DNA from: JAGNXB01 sp942490895 | Lineage (GTDB): Bacteria; Bacteroidota; Bacteroidia; Chitinophagales; Saprospiraceae | Length of the DNA: 64,000 nt | Reading direction: 5' to 3' | Assembly (NCBI GenBank): GCA_942490895.1 | Contig: CALNZC010000056.1 | Span: 62,001 to 126,000, forward strand | Shown here: in pieces, positions 55,810 to 64,000 of the stretch | How positions within the stretch are numbered: position 1 is the first letter of the stretch | Layout: every line of letters starts with the position of its first letter | Notes under the pieces: model-generated | What the model saw: the letters and a program-made list of their open reading frames with translations, nothing else | The model's database searches: none | Told to the model about the DNA's origin: nothing | Translations under genes and position numbers: made by a program

Positions 55810-58800
55810 TCAATCCTGCAGATACTCCGACGGACGCTTGCCAAAGCGCTCCAAAAATTGCCTGGAGAAATAAGGCACATCCCGGAATCCAATAGCATGA
55901 GCCACTGACTTCACCGTATTAAATGTCCGCTCCTCCAGATGGCGTCTGGCCTCTCTGAACCGAACTTCATTAATGTATTCATTCGGAGTCATGCCTGTCA
56001 ACTCCTTGATCCGTCGAAACAGCTGACGACGACTCAACGCCACTTCCCGACTCAACCGATCCGCAGTCAGATCATCCTCGCACAAATGAACCATCACCTG
56101 TTCCTCCAGATGGGCCAACCAGGCCATATCTTCACCAGAGATAGGTGGTCGTGAATGGACAGGACCTGCACTGGAACCATTTGGCTGAACAGGTACTTCC
56201 TTTGCTTGTCGCTGCGCAGCCCTTGCCAGTAGATTACGGATTCGAGCCTGTAGCTCACCTTCATTAAAAGGCTTGATCAGATAATCGTCTACACCAATTC
56301 GGAGAGCCTCTAATTTATCTCGAATATCCGCTCGGGCTGTGAGCATGATGAGCGGAATGCCTCTCCAGGTATCGCTGGCTTTCAGCTTTGAGATCAGCTG
56401 ATATCCGTCCATGATCGGCATTATAATATCGGAGAGGATCAAATGAGGAGTCTGATCCACCAGGATATCCAGTGCCTCCTGTCCATGTGCAGCGGTTAGT
56501 AAACGAAAATGCTCCTGGAGGATGAGTTGTAAATAATCGCGCAGGCCAGGGTTGTCTTCCACGATCAGGATCAGAGGCAGGTCCTCATGAGTAGGAATAA
56601 CCCATTGCGCCTGCACAGCTTCTTCATCTGGAACAGACAGGTCTTCCACAGCCTGGACCGGGTCAAACGATTCTTTTTTAGGGAAGGTAAAATAGAACGT
56701 TGCACCATGTCCTTTGATCGATTCTACCCATGCATCACCACCCAGTAACAAAGCGTATTCCTTAACCAGAGCCAGTCCAATACCCGTACCCCCCTGGATA
56801 GCTGCATCAGGCTGTTTACTTTGATAGTATCGGTCAAATACATAGGTCAATTCCTCCGGATGAATTCCCTCTCCAGTATCTGCAACTACGATTCGAAGGA
56901 GGGCATCTTCTTCTTCAACCCGTAAGGTTACATAGCCTTCAGGAGGAGTATGCTTGAATGCATTGGCCAGGTAGTTATTCACTACTTTTTCCAGCTTATC
57001 TGCATCAGCTAACACCACCAATTGATCATCCAACACGGATTCAAAGGCTAGGTGGACCGACTGCATACGGGCCATGGATTCAAATTGGCTGACAAACCGA
57101 CGGATCAAACTGTGGATATGAACAGGGCTCTCCTGAATCGCCATCAGCCCCGATTCCATTTTACTCAGATCCAGTATCTCGTTAATCAGCCCCAGTAATT
57201 TTTTCCCACCTCGTTGTGCATTGCGTAACAAGGTGTCATGACGACCATTCAGATCTCCACTTTTCAACACTGAACTGATGGGACCCATGATCAACGTTAA
57301 CGGGGTGCGCAGTTCGTGGCTCACATTGGCAAACAATTTGGATTTGACTTCATCCAGATGCTGGAGTTTTTCGGCCTGTTCTTCCAGTCGGATATTCTGT
57401 TTCTGGATGGTACCGGTTCGCTCCTCGACCAACTGTTGTAAAAGGACTTTCTGGTACCGCAAATTTCGTGTCCGCCACAAATAAAACATGAATCCGACCC
57501 CGACAAACAGGATGCTTGACAAGACCAGAAACCAGGTTTGCAACCAGAATGGTTTTCGGACATTGACTTGAATGTTCAACTCATGGGAGGACCAGTTTCC
57601 AGATTCATCTTGTCCCCTGATACGGAGGGTGTACTGCCCATAAGGAGGTCGGCCAAATCGAAGAGTATGTTCGCTACCGTATTGCCAGGTGTCTTCCAAT
57701 CCTTCGAGTATGTACGCATAGTGGTTCAATCCAGCGCTGGGGAATGTGAGCAGGGCAAATTCAAGCCTGAAAAAACGATCTGTCGGTTCCAGATCAATAA
57801 TACCAGAAGCATCCAGCTCTGCAGTTCGATTGACCAATTCACTGCGATCTCCATCAAATTGTTCATATCGGGTGACCACCAGGCGAGGGTCAGGCAATTC
57901 AAATTGTCCCTGAAAATCATCCGGATGAAAGGAGGTAACCCCATTAATGCTACCGATAAACATCTCACCGTTAGATCCTTTTGCTGTCGCTATTCTGTTT
58001 CCCTCCACATGAGCCAATCCTTTCAGAAAGGTCTTGATCTTATATGTTTTTGGGTTAAATTTCATGATCCCATAATCGCTGGACAGCCAAAATTGTCCCT
58101 GACGGTCCGGTAAAATGGCATGAATCGTATTGCTGGACAGCCCATCGGCCATAGTCAATTGTTGAAGAACTGGTTGATCTTTTCCTGGGAAAAAATGAAT
58201 CAACCCTCCTCCTCCAGTAGCCAACCAATAGCTCCCATCCGGGTTTGGAAGTATATATCGAATATCCTCAACGGGAAGTACATGTTGCCCCGATCCCGAT
58301 ACACTATATCGATTGAGGACACGACCTTCCTGGTCAACCAGAAACAATCCACGATTGGTACACAACCAGATAGAGCCATTTTTATCAGCAACGATTTGAA
58401 GAATCCTCGATTGCGCTAATTCAGGATAATGGTTTGAGCCATGAATAGCTGAAATCTGGTTGTCAGAGATACGAAAGTTCCATAAGCCCTGATCTGTTCC
58501 CATCCAGACATTCTTCGCATCTTTTTGATAAAAACTCCAGGTCTGAAATGGAACATTTATCCGTTGAAATGATTTTCTGTTTTCCTGTTGAACATATATT
58601 CGTGTATGAGCACCGACAAGCAAACGCCTGTCAGGCAATGCATGCAGTCCAAAATAACCCCAGTTATCCACTTCTAAAAGATAGTGCCACTCTCCCGTAT
58701 TCAGTTCATATTGCACCAATCCCTGAAATTCAAAACAGGCATACAGATTCTGTCCCTGTACCAACATTCCTCTGGCGGCCATAAAACTGCCTTCTTCCTC

Positions 58801-59826
58801 TTTGGGTCCTTGTAGCAGTTGACCGAACCTATTCCGACTGATCTCAATTGCTCTCAGGCCAAAATTGTCTCCGAGCCACAGGACGCCATTCCTGTCCAAT
58901 AAACTTGCTCTGGGCCAGCTAACTTTAGAGATAACCTTGTTATCATCCCTGGTAAAGGAGCGGATTAATTGTGGATGGTGAAGAGGGTCCTGGATAAACA
59001 GATCTTCGCCAATTGTCGGAATATCCTGACCAATGAGAGGGATTAAAAAAGTACTTCCGATTCCATGATCCTCTATCTCTCCTTTTGTAGTGATTTGATA
59101 ATAACTTTTTTCGCTTTGTCCTTTATGGTTCCGAAACCACTGCGGTAAACCAGGGGTCATTTTACCTTCTGGAAGTTCGACCCTGGAAGAAAAGTCACGC
59201 CGTTGAAGGATGCGCCCCCCAAAATCAAATTCAATAATCCGGGAATCATCTCCTAATCCCCAAATGGTTTGGGATATGGCGAAAATCTTCAGCTTTTGTA
59301 CATCAGGAAAAGGAATAAATGTCGCTGGTTTTTGGTGATGAAAGACCCAAATCTTTCCCTCTTTTTCATCCTGGATGAAAATAGACCCATCCTCAGCAGA
59401 AATAACAATTTGATGCGCATTAAAAAGGGCTGGACCAATCTCCTTGCCATATCGCTTTCGAAAAGTAGTTCGGGTACGTGTTCTGGGGCACCAGATATCA
59501 ATATCATCTACGAGATTGTCGGGGAACAACCAGAAACGCCCATCCTGGTCTGGAAAGATCCTACAGATATTATTCGTGAGGAACGAGTCTGTTTCAATCG
59601 TGTAGATCTTAAACTGCCGTCCATCAAAACGGGTCAGCCCCTGGGGTGTACCCAACCAGATAAATCCCAGACTATCCTGGACAATATCATTGACCTCCCG
59701 GTGAGGCAATCCCTCCTTGACACCCCAGTCGTTTATGGACAGATCAAAGTCATTCTGAGCCATCATAGATGGCAATAGCAAAATGTCAAACAAACAAAAA
59801 CACAGGATATGACGGAGTAGGATCAC
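55810..59826 (-). CDS. Hybrid two-component system protein: periplasmic propeller sensor, histidine kinase, receiver, AraC output
   Basis: 1,338 residues from a GTG start at 59826 (a later ATG would cut the signal peptide). Order: signal peptide (ILLRHILCFCLFDILLLPS...MMAQ); two seven-bladed-propeller-like blocks of Reg_prop repeats (DSLGFIWLGTPQGLTRFDG and similar) to ~640; Y_Y_Y domain ~695-765; one membrane helix (WFLVLSSILFVGVGFMFYLW); HisKA with H-box FANVSHELRTPLTL (~834); HATPase (NAFKHT, DTGEGI, GGTGIGLAL); receiver with DIIMPIMDG (~1131); AraC-type HTH (~1241-1338). Such proteins sense an extracytoplasmic ligand, often a glycan, and activate neighbouring genes. All catalytic residues seem present. 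It is directly upstream of the giant adhesin gene, on the same strand. Confidence 0.95.
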   Translation of the reverse strand: MILLRHILCFCLFDILLLPSMMAQNDFDLSINDWGVKEGLPHREVNDIVQDSLGFIWLGTPQGLTRFDGRQFKIYTIETDSFLTNNICRIFPDQDGRFWLFPDNLVDDIDIWCPRTRTRTTFRKRYGKEIGPALFNAHQIVISAEDGSIFIQDEKEGKIWVFHHQKPATFIPFPDVQKLKIFAISQTIWGLGDDSRIIEFDFGGRILQRRDFSSRVELPEGKMTPGLPQWFRNHKGQSEKSYYQITTKGEIEDHGIGSTFLIPLIGQDIPTIGEDLFIQDPLHHPQLIRSFTRDDNKVISKVSWPRASLLDRNGVLWLGDNFGLRAIEISRNRFGQLLQGPKEEEGSFMAARGMLVQGQNLYACFEFQGLVQYELNTGEWHYLLEVDNWGYFGLHALPDRRLLVGAHTRIYVQQENRKSFQRINVPFQTWSFYQKDAKNVWMGTDQGLWNFRISDNQISAIHGSNHYPELAQSRILQIVADKNGSIWLCTNRGLFLVDQEGRVLNRYSVSGSGQHVLPVEDIRYILPNPDGSYWLATGGGGLIHFFPGKDQPVLQQLTMADGLSSNTIHAILPDRQGQFWLSSDYGIMKFNPKTYKIKTFLKGLAHVEGNRIATAKGSNGEMFIGSINGVTSFHPDDFQGQFELPDPRLVVTRYEQFDGDRSELVNRTAELDASGIIDLEPTDRFFRLEFALLTFPSAGLNHYAYILEGLEDTWQYGSEHTLRFGRPPYGQYTLRIRGQDESGNWSSHELNIQVNVRKPFWLQTWFLVLSSILFVGVGFMFYLWRTRNLRYQKVLLQQLVEERTGTIQKQNIRLEEQAEKLQHLDEVKSKLFANVSHELRTPLTLIMGPISSVLKSGDLNGRHDTLLRNAQRGGKKLLGLINEILDLSKMESGLMAIQESPVHIHSLIRRFVSQFESMARMQSVHLAFESVLDDQLVVLADADKLEKVVNNYLANAFKHTPPEGYVTLRVEEEDALLRIVVADTGEGIHPEELTYVFDRYYQSKQPDAAIQGGTGIGLALVKEYALLLGGDAWVESIKGHGATFYFTFPKKESFDPVQAVEDLSVPDEEAVQAQWVIPTHEDLPLILIVEDNPGLRDYLQLILQEHFRLLTAAHGQEALDILVDQTPHLILSDIIMPIMDGYQLISKLKASDTWRGIPLIMLTARADIRDKLEALRIGVDDYLIKPFNEGELQARIRNLLARAAQRQAKEVPVQPNGSSAGPVHSRPPISGEDMAWLAHLEEQVMVHLCEDDLTADRLSREVALSRRQLFRRIKELTGMTPNEYINEVRFREARRHLEERTFNTVKSVAHAIGFRDVPYFSRQFLERFGKRPSEYLQD

Positions 59827-59830
59827 CTTT

Positions 59831-59838
59831 CAAATATA
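59831..59838 (-). promoter_or_regulatory. Bacteroidota -7 box (TATATTTG) of the hybrid regulator
   Basis: Perfect TAnnTTTG on the minus strand, then AAAG, then the GTG start codon at 59826. Same spacing as at 1749, 3623 and 54921. No -33 TTG at the normal distance. Confidence 0.6.
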
Positions 59839-59880
59839 CGACCCAGCTTTTTGGGCTTTGCTTTAGACATATGGATGGAT

Positions 59881-59907
59881 GTGCCTTTTCGCTGTGACAG
59901 ATGTGCC
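59881..59907 (-). promoter_or_regulatory. Direct-repeat operator upstream of the hybrid regulator
   Basis: Plus-strand GATGTGCC occurs twice, with GTGCC at 59881 and 59903 (22 bp apart); a degenerate GATGTTCC follows at 59918. The copy at 59903 reads TGACA-N3-GTGCC, as at 54984-54996. Distances to the -7 box are 43 and 65 bp, against 44 and 64 bp at the giant gene. Confidence 0.55.
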
Positions 59908-59939
59908 AGATAGCCCTGATGTTCCAAAATAAACAGGGT

Positions 59940-60290
59940 GACAGCGTTATTTCGGGATTGAGTTATTGGGATATTTCAACACTCAGTTTGTGCCGAGGGC
60001 TGAGGGCCGAGCATGTCCAGACTGACGAAGGAACTTGTCCAGACCGACGAAAGAGCGTCTGGGCGTCTGGGGACTGGAGATGTTATTTCGTTATTGGGTT
60101 ATTGAGTTATTTCGATGATCAATCCCTTGTGGCGATCGGAATTTTGCCTTGACCTTTTGCCCTTTACCCTTTACCGGCCCACATGGAGTATGCTGCTCGA
60201 GTGGCGCCAGCCATATACGACTTGAGCGAACGGCGAACGGCGAATAGCGAATAGCGAATAGCGAATAGCGAATAGCGAATAGCGAAAAAT
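59940..60290 (+). repeat. Dispersed intergenic repeats including second copy of a ~190-bp element
   Basis: No gene in 59827-60291 beyond the regulatory sites. It holds a TTATTTCGGGATTGAG phrase (about 59946), a CGTCTGG/CCAGAC cluster (60017-60075), and then about 60079-60265, which matches 27498-27680 over about 190 bp: TTATTTCG phrase, TTTTGCCTTGACCTTT, TTTACCGGCCCACATGGAG, TGCTGC-CGAGTGGCG and GCGAACGGCGAATAGCGAA. It ends in a GCGAATA short tandem (60230-60285). Confidence 0.7.
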
Positions 60291-60291
60291 A

Positions 60292-62139
60292 TCACTTCCC
60301 CCCCAGTCGCGCCGCCTTATCCAGATAGACTTGTCCCTTTTCCGGCTGTCCGCTATCTCGGTAAGACGAGCCCAACATATTCAGGAGGCGGACATTGTCC
60401 GGATCATACTTCATCGCCTCTTCAAAGTGCCGGATCGCCGTTGGGAAATCACCCATCTGAGCTGCAATGGCACCCAGGTTCATCCAACCATCAGAAAATC
60501 GAGGGTCGGCTGCGACAGCCTTCTCATACACCTCCCGGGCTTTTAGCGGCTGGCCCCGTTCGGCATAGATGATGCCCATATAGCTCCAGGCGATCGAAGC
60601 TTTGGGATTCAATGTCGTCGCTCGTGTATAATATTCCAGGGCCTGGTCGCGATTCCCCCGGCGGAACTCATACAACCCGGCTGTGCCAAATGCTTCCCAG
60701 TATTTGGGATGGGCTTTCATGACCATTTCCAGATCTTTTAAGGACTGATCCAATAGCCGTTGTCGCTCCGGACTGTCTTCAAGGAGTGCCGCTGCCTTTC
60801 CCGTTTCCAGGGCATGATGATAGCGTAATTTGACACTTTTGGGCGACGCTTCGATATCAGTGGCATATAAGGTAGCACTGTCATACCAGGCCGGATTGCG
60901 GCTGACAGTCAGGAGGGCAAAAATGCCGATGATGCCTAAAAAACCATAACCCAGGGGTGACCTCACCCATCCCGGCCAGGGTGGATTGGAACCCGTATCC
61001 TTCCAGCGGAATAATGACGCCACCGCAATCGCAAATCCGGCACTAGGCAGGAAGAGCAGTCGCTCTCCATAAGAGGTCCCGATCAGAAATAGCAGATTGG
61101 CGGCCAGCGCAAAAGTGAACACAAACCAGAGGAGTCCAAAAACAAGGCGCTTCCGTTTCTGCCTGAACATCACCATAGCCAAAATCCCACCCAGGATGGC
61201 CAATACACTCAACCAGACACCCGGGCTACTGAAGTCCACCAAGGGGATCTGGTTCCACCCCTTATCAGACACCAACGGCCAGGGAGCCACGAGCATACGC
61301 AGATATTCACCTATAAATCGGAGGGAAGAGGCCAGCGCCTCCGGTGCGTTTTGTGCACCTGCCAGGATATTATCCAGAAAAGACACCTTCTCTACCCCCC
61401 GGACGGACCCCAATACGGCTTGACGTGCAAAGAGAAACAAGCCAGTGGGAATCAGGAAGACCAGGGTCATCCAATAGTCGCTTCGAACGGGCTTTTTACG
61501 AAAAACATACACGCTCAAAGGAAGTAACGGCAGAAAGGTCACTGCGTTTTCTTTAGACAACAAGGCCAGGGAAAACGCCACCAGGGAAAGGCCGAGATAC
61601 AGCGTCCTGGGTTTGTGATGTTGCATCCGTTGCCAGGCCCACCAGGTCAACACCAGAAAGAGCATGGCCAGCAATTCATCCCGACTCTTGATATTCGCAA
61701 CCACCTCCGTATGGACCGGATGCACAGCAAAGAGGAGGGAAGCGATCATCGAAAAAGACGCACTGCGACTCCAGCGATACAGAGCCAGTCCAAATAGGCC
61801 GCAAAGCAGACCATACAACAACACATTGATCAGATGGCCGAAAAATGGATCATTTCCAAACAGGGACCACTCCACCGAAAACAGGATCAACGACAACGGT
61901 CGATACAGGTCACCCTGACTGTTCCAGTATCCGTATCGGTAGTCGTGGGTCAGGTGATCGGAGATTCCGTCCATCCCCTTTTGAGTCACCCAGTTATCCA
62001 CAATGACCGAATAGTCATCCAGGCACCATTGGTGCCCCAACGTATTCAGGTACAGAAGGACACCAAGAAGACCCGGCAGGATCAGCCACCAGGTGGAAAA
62101 GGAAGGACGTTTTTGCTTTGTTTTTTGACGCGTGCTCAT
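60292..62139 (-). CDS. TMTC-like multi-pass membrane glycosyltransferase with C-terminal TPRs
   Basis: 615 residues from the ATG at 62139, which overlaps the preceding stop codon (ATGA); a longer start at 62190 lies inside the upstream gene. About ten membrane helices fill residues 10-410. The first extracytoplasmic loop carries WCLDDYSVIVDN, the acidic DD motif used by GT-C fold enzymes. VHPVHTEVVANIKSRDELLAMLF is the TMTC signature. The C-terminus (~440-615) has four TPRs ending in FPTAIRHFEEAMKYDPDNVRLLNMLG. By homology it may transfer a lipid-linked sugar to exported proteins; the activity is inferred. Coupled to the SH3 lipoprotein gene. Confidence 0.8.
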   Translation of the reverse strand: MSTRQKTKQKRPSFSTWWLILPGLLGVLLYLNTLGHQWCLDDYSVIVDNWVTQKGMDGISDHLTHDYRYGYWNSQGDLYRPLSLILFSVEWSLFGNDPFFGHLINVLLYGLLCGLFGLALYRWSRSASFSMIASLLFAVHPVHTEVVANIKSRDELLAMLFLVLTWWAWQRMQHHKPRTLYLGLSLVAFSLALLSKENAVTFLPLLPLSVYVFRKKPVRSDYWMTLVFLIPTGLFLFARQAVLGSVRGVEKVSFLDNILAGAQNAPEALASSLRFIGEYLRMLVAPWPLVSDKGWNQIPLVDFSSPGVWLSVLAILGGILAMVMFRQKRKRLVFGLLWFVFTFALAANLLFLIGTSYGERLLFLPSAGFAIAVASLFRWKDTGSNPPWPGWVRSPLGYGFLGIIGIFALLTVSRNPAWYDSATLYATDIEASPKSVKLRYHHALETGKAAALLEDSPERQRLLDQSLKDLEMVMKAHPKYWEAFGTAGLYEFRRGNRDQALEYYTRATTLNPKASIAWSYMGIIYAERGQPLKAREVYEKAVAADPRFSDGWMNLGAIAAQMGDFPTAIRHFEEAMKYDPDNVRLLNMLGSSYRDSGQPEKGQVYLDKAARLGGK

Positions 62140-63077
62140 ACCGTTCGCTCCAAATCCCATTGTTGGTTCACACCCCGGATCAATTTCCAACTGGATAGAT
62201 CACCTCGACTGTCTCGCAATGTGACGACCGGCAAGCCATCCTTACCCCAACGCACATGGGCCAGAGATTGCTCCGGAAAGTCCTGATGAAATACTTCTCG
62301 CAGCAATCGCGGCTCAGCCGAAACGATAGACAGGGAATAATCTCCTGGATTATTTTCTCTCGGGCCCAGGCAGAAGAGACTACGGCTGAGCGGGATCGAT
62401 TGAGCAATTCCAGGCACCTCCAGTTGCTCACCAGTCACTTGATGCACCAATAAGAAAGATGATCCGTCCCGGGCATTTTTCTTCACCACAAACACGGGGT
62501 CGATCTCGCCGAGAAATTGATACGATTTATAGGCTTTACCGGGCTGTAGATTGTTCAGCAGCTGTACGGACTTCCCATCCTGCAAGCGAAGTCGCAGACC
62601 GGCCTGACTGGCCTGCACACTCTCCGGGCCACTCAGGGTCTGACTGATCCCATCCAGACAGGGATAAAAACGGGAAAAATCACCCTGATTAAACGCCTGT
62701 GCGCATTCGGGATAGGGCAATTCTCCGCCAAAAGCCCATGGAGTCAATGCACCGGCAAAGGTCCACCCCAGAATTCCGGAGAAGGTCTCCACCTCATACC
62801 AGGGCGCGATGACCTGCTTGCCACGAAGCACCACTGTGTCTTGCATCTCACTCGTCCGTCCGGTCCAGAGGACCGCCTCCCCTTCTCTCAGAGAACTGAC
62901 CACTTCAGCATCACGAATGGCTTCCTTGCGCACGCGCAAGTAATCGACCATACTGGTCATCATCACCACATCTTGTTTCTGGTTTGATGTCGCATCATTC
63001 GCCGACTCCACTCCGGGATTCGTATTTTTGCATGCTGCCAGAAGGAACAAGACGGTAAAAATCCGCCAAAAGGACAT
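62136..63077 (-). CDS. Lipoprotein with bacterial SH3-like domain
   Basis: 313 residues, lipobox in MSFWRIFTVLFLLAAC (Cys 16). Residues ~40-110 look like a bacterial SH3 domain: DYLRVRKEAIRDAEVVSSLREGEAVLWTGRT ... APWYEVETFSGILGWTFAGAL. Such domains bind peptidoglycan peptides or proteins in the envelope. The C-terminal 200 residues are strand-rich and unrecognised, with LPYPECAQAFNQGDFSRFYPC near the middle. The four-base overlap with the TMTC-like gene shows a two-gene operon. Confidence 0.72.
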   Translation of the reverse strand: MSFWRIFTVLFLLAACKNTNPGVESANDATSNQKQDVVMMTSMVDYLRVRKEAIRDAEVVSSLREGEAVLWTGRTSEMQDTVVLRGKQVIAPWYEVETFSGILGWTFAGALTPWAFGGELPYPECAQAFNQGDFSRFYPCLDGISQTLSGPESVQASQAGLRLRLQDGKSVQLLNNLQPGKAYKSYQFLGEIDPVFVVKKNARDGSSFLLVHQVTGEQLEVPGIAQSIPLSRSLFCLGPRENNPGDYSLSIVSAEPRLLREVFHQDFPEQSLAHVRWGKDGLPVVTLRDSRGDLSSWKLIRGVNQQWDLERTV

Positions 63078-63122
63078 AAGGAAATTGGACTTTGTTCGTT
63101 CGGGTAAAGGTAGTTGATTCTA

Positions 63123-64000
63123 ATGAACATGATGCTAACAGCACTGATCCGCTTTGCGTTGAGCGGCCTTCTTCTCATCCCCTTTTCGCTGCCCGTGGGC
63201 GACGTGCATGAGGCATATATCCGCACCTATAGGGAGATCGCCGTCAAGGAAATGGAGCGAACGGGTATTCCCGCTTCCATCAAACTGGCCCAGGCCATCC
63301 TCGAATCCAATGGCGGGCGGAGTGAATTAGCCCGGAAAGCGCATAACCATTTTGGAATCAAATGTGGCAACGACTGGAATGGTGCCACCTATCACCTGGA
63401 AGATGACGACTATGACTCCGGGGGCAACAAGGTCCAGTCCTGCTTTCGGGTCTATCGCCGTGATGACGCCTCTTTTATTGCACATTCCGAATTCCTGCGC
63501 GACCCAAAAAAGTCCTCTCGTTATGGCTTCCTCTTTCGTATCCCACCCACAGATTATCGAAGATGGGCCCATGGACTTCGCAAGGCCGGATATGCCAGCA
63601 ATCCCCGTTATGCCCAGTTGCTCATCGATCTCATCGAACGATACAAACTGGATCAGTATGATCTGGTCAGTCCCGATGCACTGGACAAACTGGCCGGCAT
63701 CAGTCGGATCAACGATGTCCGCCTGACCTTCGCCAGGGATGGTGAGTCTCTCGCATCCATTGCCAGACGGACAGAGACCTCGATCAGCCTGCTCATCAAG
63801 AATAACGACTATCTGTATCCGGCTGATGGACCCTTGCCCGAGGAGGCCCTGGTCTACCTCCAGCCCAAACGCAATTATTTCAGAGGCAAACAACAGTGGC
63901 ACAAGGTCCAGGCCGGTGAAACTCTGATGTCGATCAGTCAATTGTATGGCATCAAAGTGGTGAAACTCCGTAAAAAGAACCGCATCCCTGATGGCTTCGA
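63123..64000 (+). CDS. Peptidoglycan hydrolase: glucosaminidase (GH73) plus LysM repeats, cut by window edge
   Basis: 292 residues visible from the ATG at 63123 (further Met codons at 63129 and 63132); the frame is open at the right edge. After a hydrophobic leader (MLTALIRFALSGLLLIPFSL) comes a GH73 domain: YREIAVKEMERTGIPASIKLAQAILESNGG with the catalytic glutamate in AILESNGG, then HNHFGIKCGNDW, DDASFIAHSEFLRDP and YASNPRYAQLLIDLIERY. Two LysM-like segments follow (VRLTFARDGESLASIARRTETS; HKVQAGETLMSISQLYGIKV). It cleaves N-acetylglucosaminyl bonds in peptidoglycan and is expected in the periplasm. Divergent from the SH3 lipoprotein gene, 45 bp away. Confidence 0.92.
   Translation, partial: MNMMLTALIRFALSGLLLIPFSLPVGDVHEAYIRTYREIAVKEMERTGIPASIKLAQAILESNGGRSELARKAHNHFGIKCGNDWNGATYHLEDDDYDSGGNKVQSCFRVYRRDDASFIAHSEFLRDPKKSSRYGFLFRIPPTDYRRWAHGLRKAGYASNPRYAQLLIDLIERYKLDQYDLVSPDALDKLAGISRINDVRLTFARDGESLASIARRTETSISLLIKNNDYLYPADGPLPEEALVYLQPKRNYFRGKQQWHKVQAGETLMSISQLYGIKVVKLRKKNRIPDGF

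Noticed and set aside
63327..63941. 204-codon minus-strand open frame
   Set aside because: Antisense to the glucosaminidase/LysM gene, whose domains are clear on the plus strand.

Overview
The window looks like the chromosome of a free-living member of the Bacteroidota, most likely of the Saprospiria/Lewinella type. The evidence is type IX secretion (T9SS) C-terminal sorting domains, a TonB-dependent receptor paired with a DUF4249 lipoprotein, a DUF6660 gene beside a CzcA pump, a one-protein hybrid two-component system, and Bacteroidota -7 boxes (TAnnTTTG) in front of several genes. No rRNA, tRNA, CRISPR array, transposase or phage gene was seen. This taxonomic call is an inference from families and motifs.

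Layout. 1-7.5 kb: the N-terminal part of a CzcA/CusA metal efflux pump, a DUF6660 protein, an OmpL-like porin, a GNAT acetyltransferase, an amino-acid permease translationally coupled to an exported methyltransferase, a short AT-rich MscS-type gene and a small lipoprotein. 7.7-18.9 kb: mostly housekeeping and envelope genes (SDR oxidoreductase, TonB receptor plus DUF4249, methyltransferase, UvrB, alpha/beta hydrolase, ElaA-type acetyltransferase, M28 peptidase, TPR protein). 19.3-22.7 kb: two tandem paralogous T9SS cargo genes, both broken by frame disruptions. 22.7-27.3 kb: a tryptophan catabolic operon (RidA-type 2-aminomuconate deaminase, tryptophan 2,3-dioxygenase, semialdehyde dehydrogenase, ACMSD) with a four-helix-bundle gene inserted between the last two genes and flanked by inverted repeats.

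28.3-54.9 kb is one enormous minus-strand locus. Summing ten small indels (net +8 bases) restores a single frame of about 8,851 residues. It has a signal peptide, two right-handed beta-helix blocks each with eight supra-repeats, two ASPM/SPD-2/Hydin-like domains, HYR-like domains, six near-identical 221-residue units, two 166-residue units, 23 units of 88 residues, five more HYR-like units, two copies of a ~230-residue beta-rich domain separated by thrombospondin type-3 calcium repeats, and a T9SS sorting domain. It is best read as a giant secreted surface adhesin or matrix protein. Immediately upstream (55.8-59.8 kb) lies a hybrid sensor kinase/response regulator with an AraC-type output domain. 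The promoters of the giant gene and of this regulator share direct repeats (core GTGCC, best form TGACA-N3-GTGCC) at matching distances from their -7 boxes. The two may therefore form a dedicated regulator-adhesin module.

60.3-64 kb: a TMTC-like membrane glycosyltransferase with TPRs coupled to an SH3-type lipoprotein gene, then a truncated glucosaminidase/LysM peptidoglycan hydrolase at the right edge.

Two window-wide patterns stand out. First, dispersed non-coding repeat phrases fill most intergenic gaps. Second, four perfect -7 boxes sit exactly four bases from a possible start codon, which suggests leaderless transcripts.
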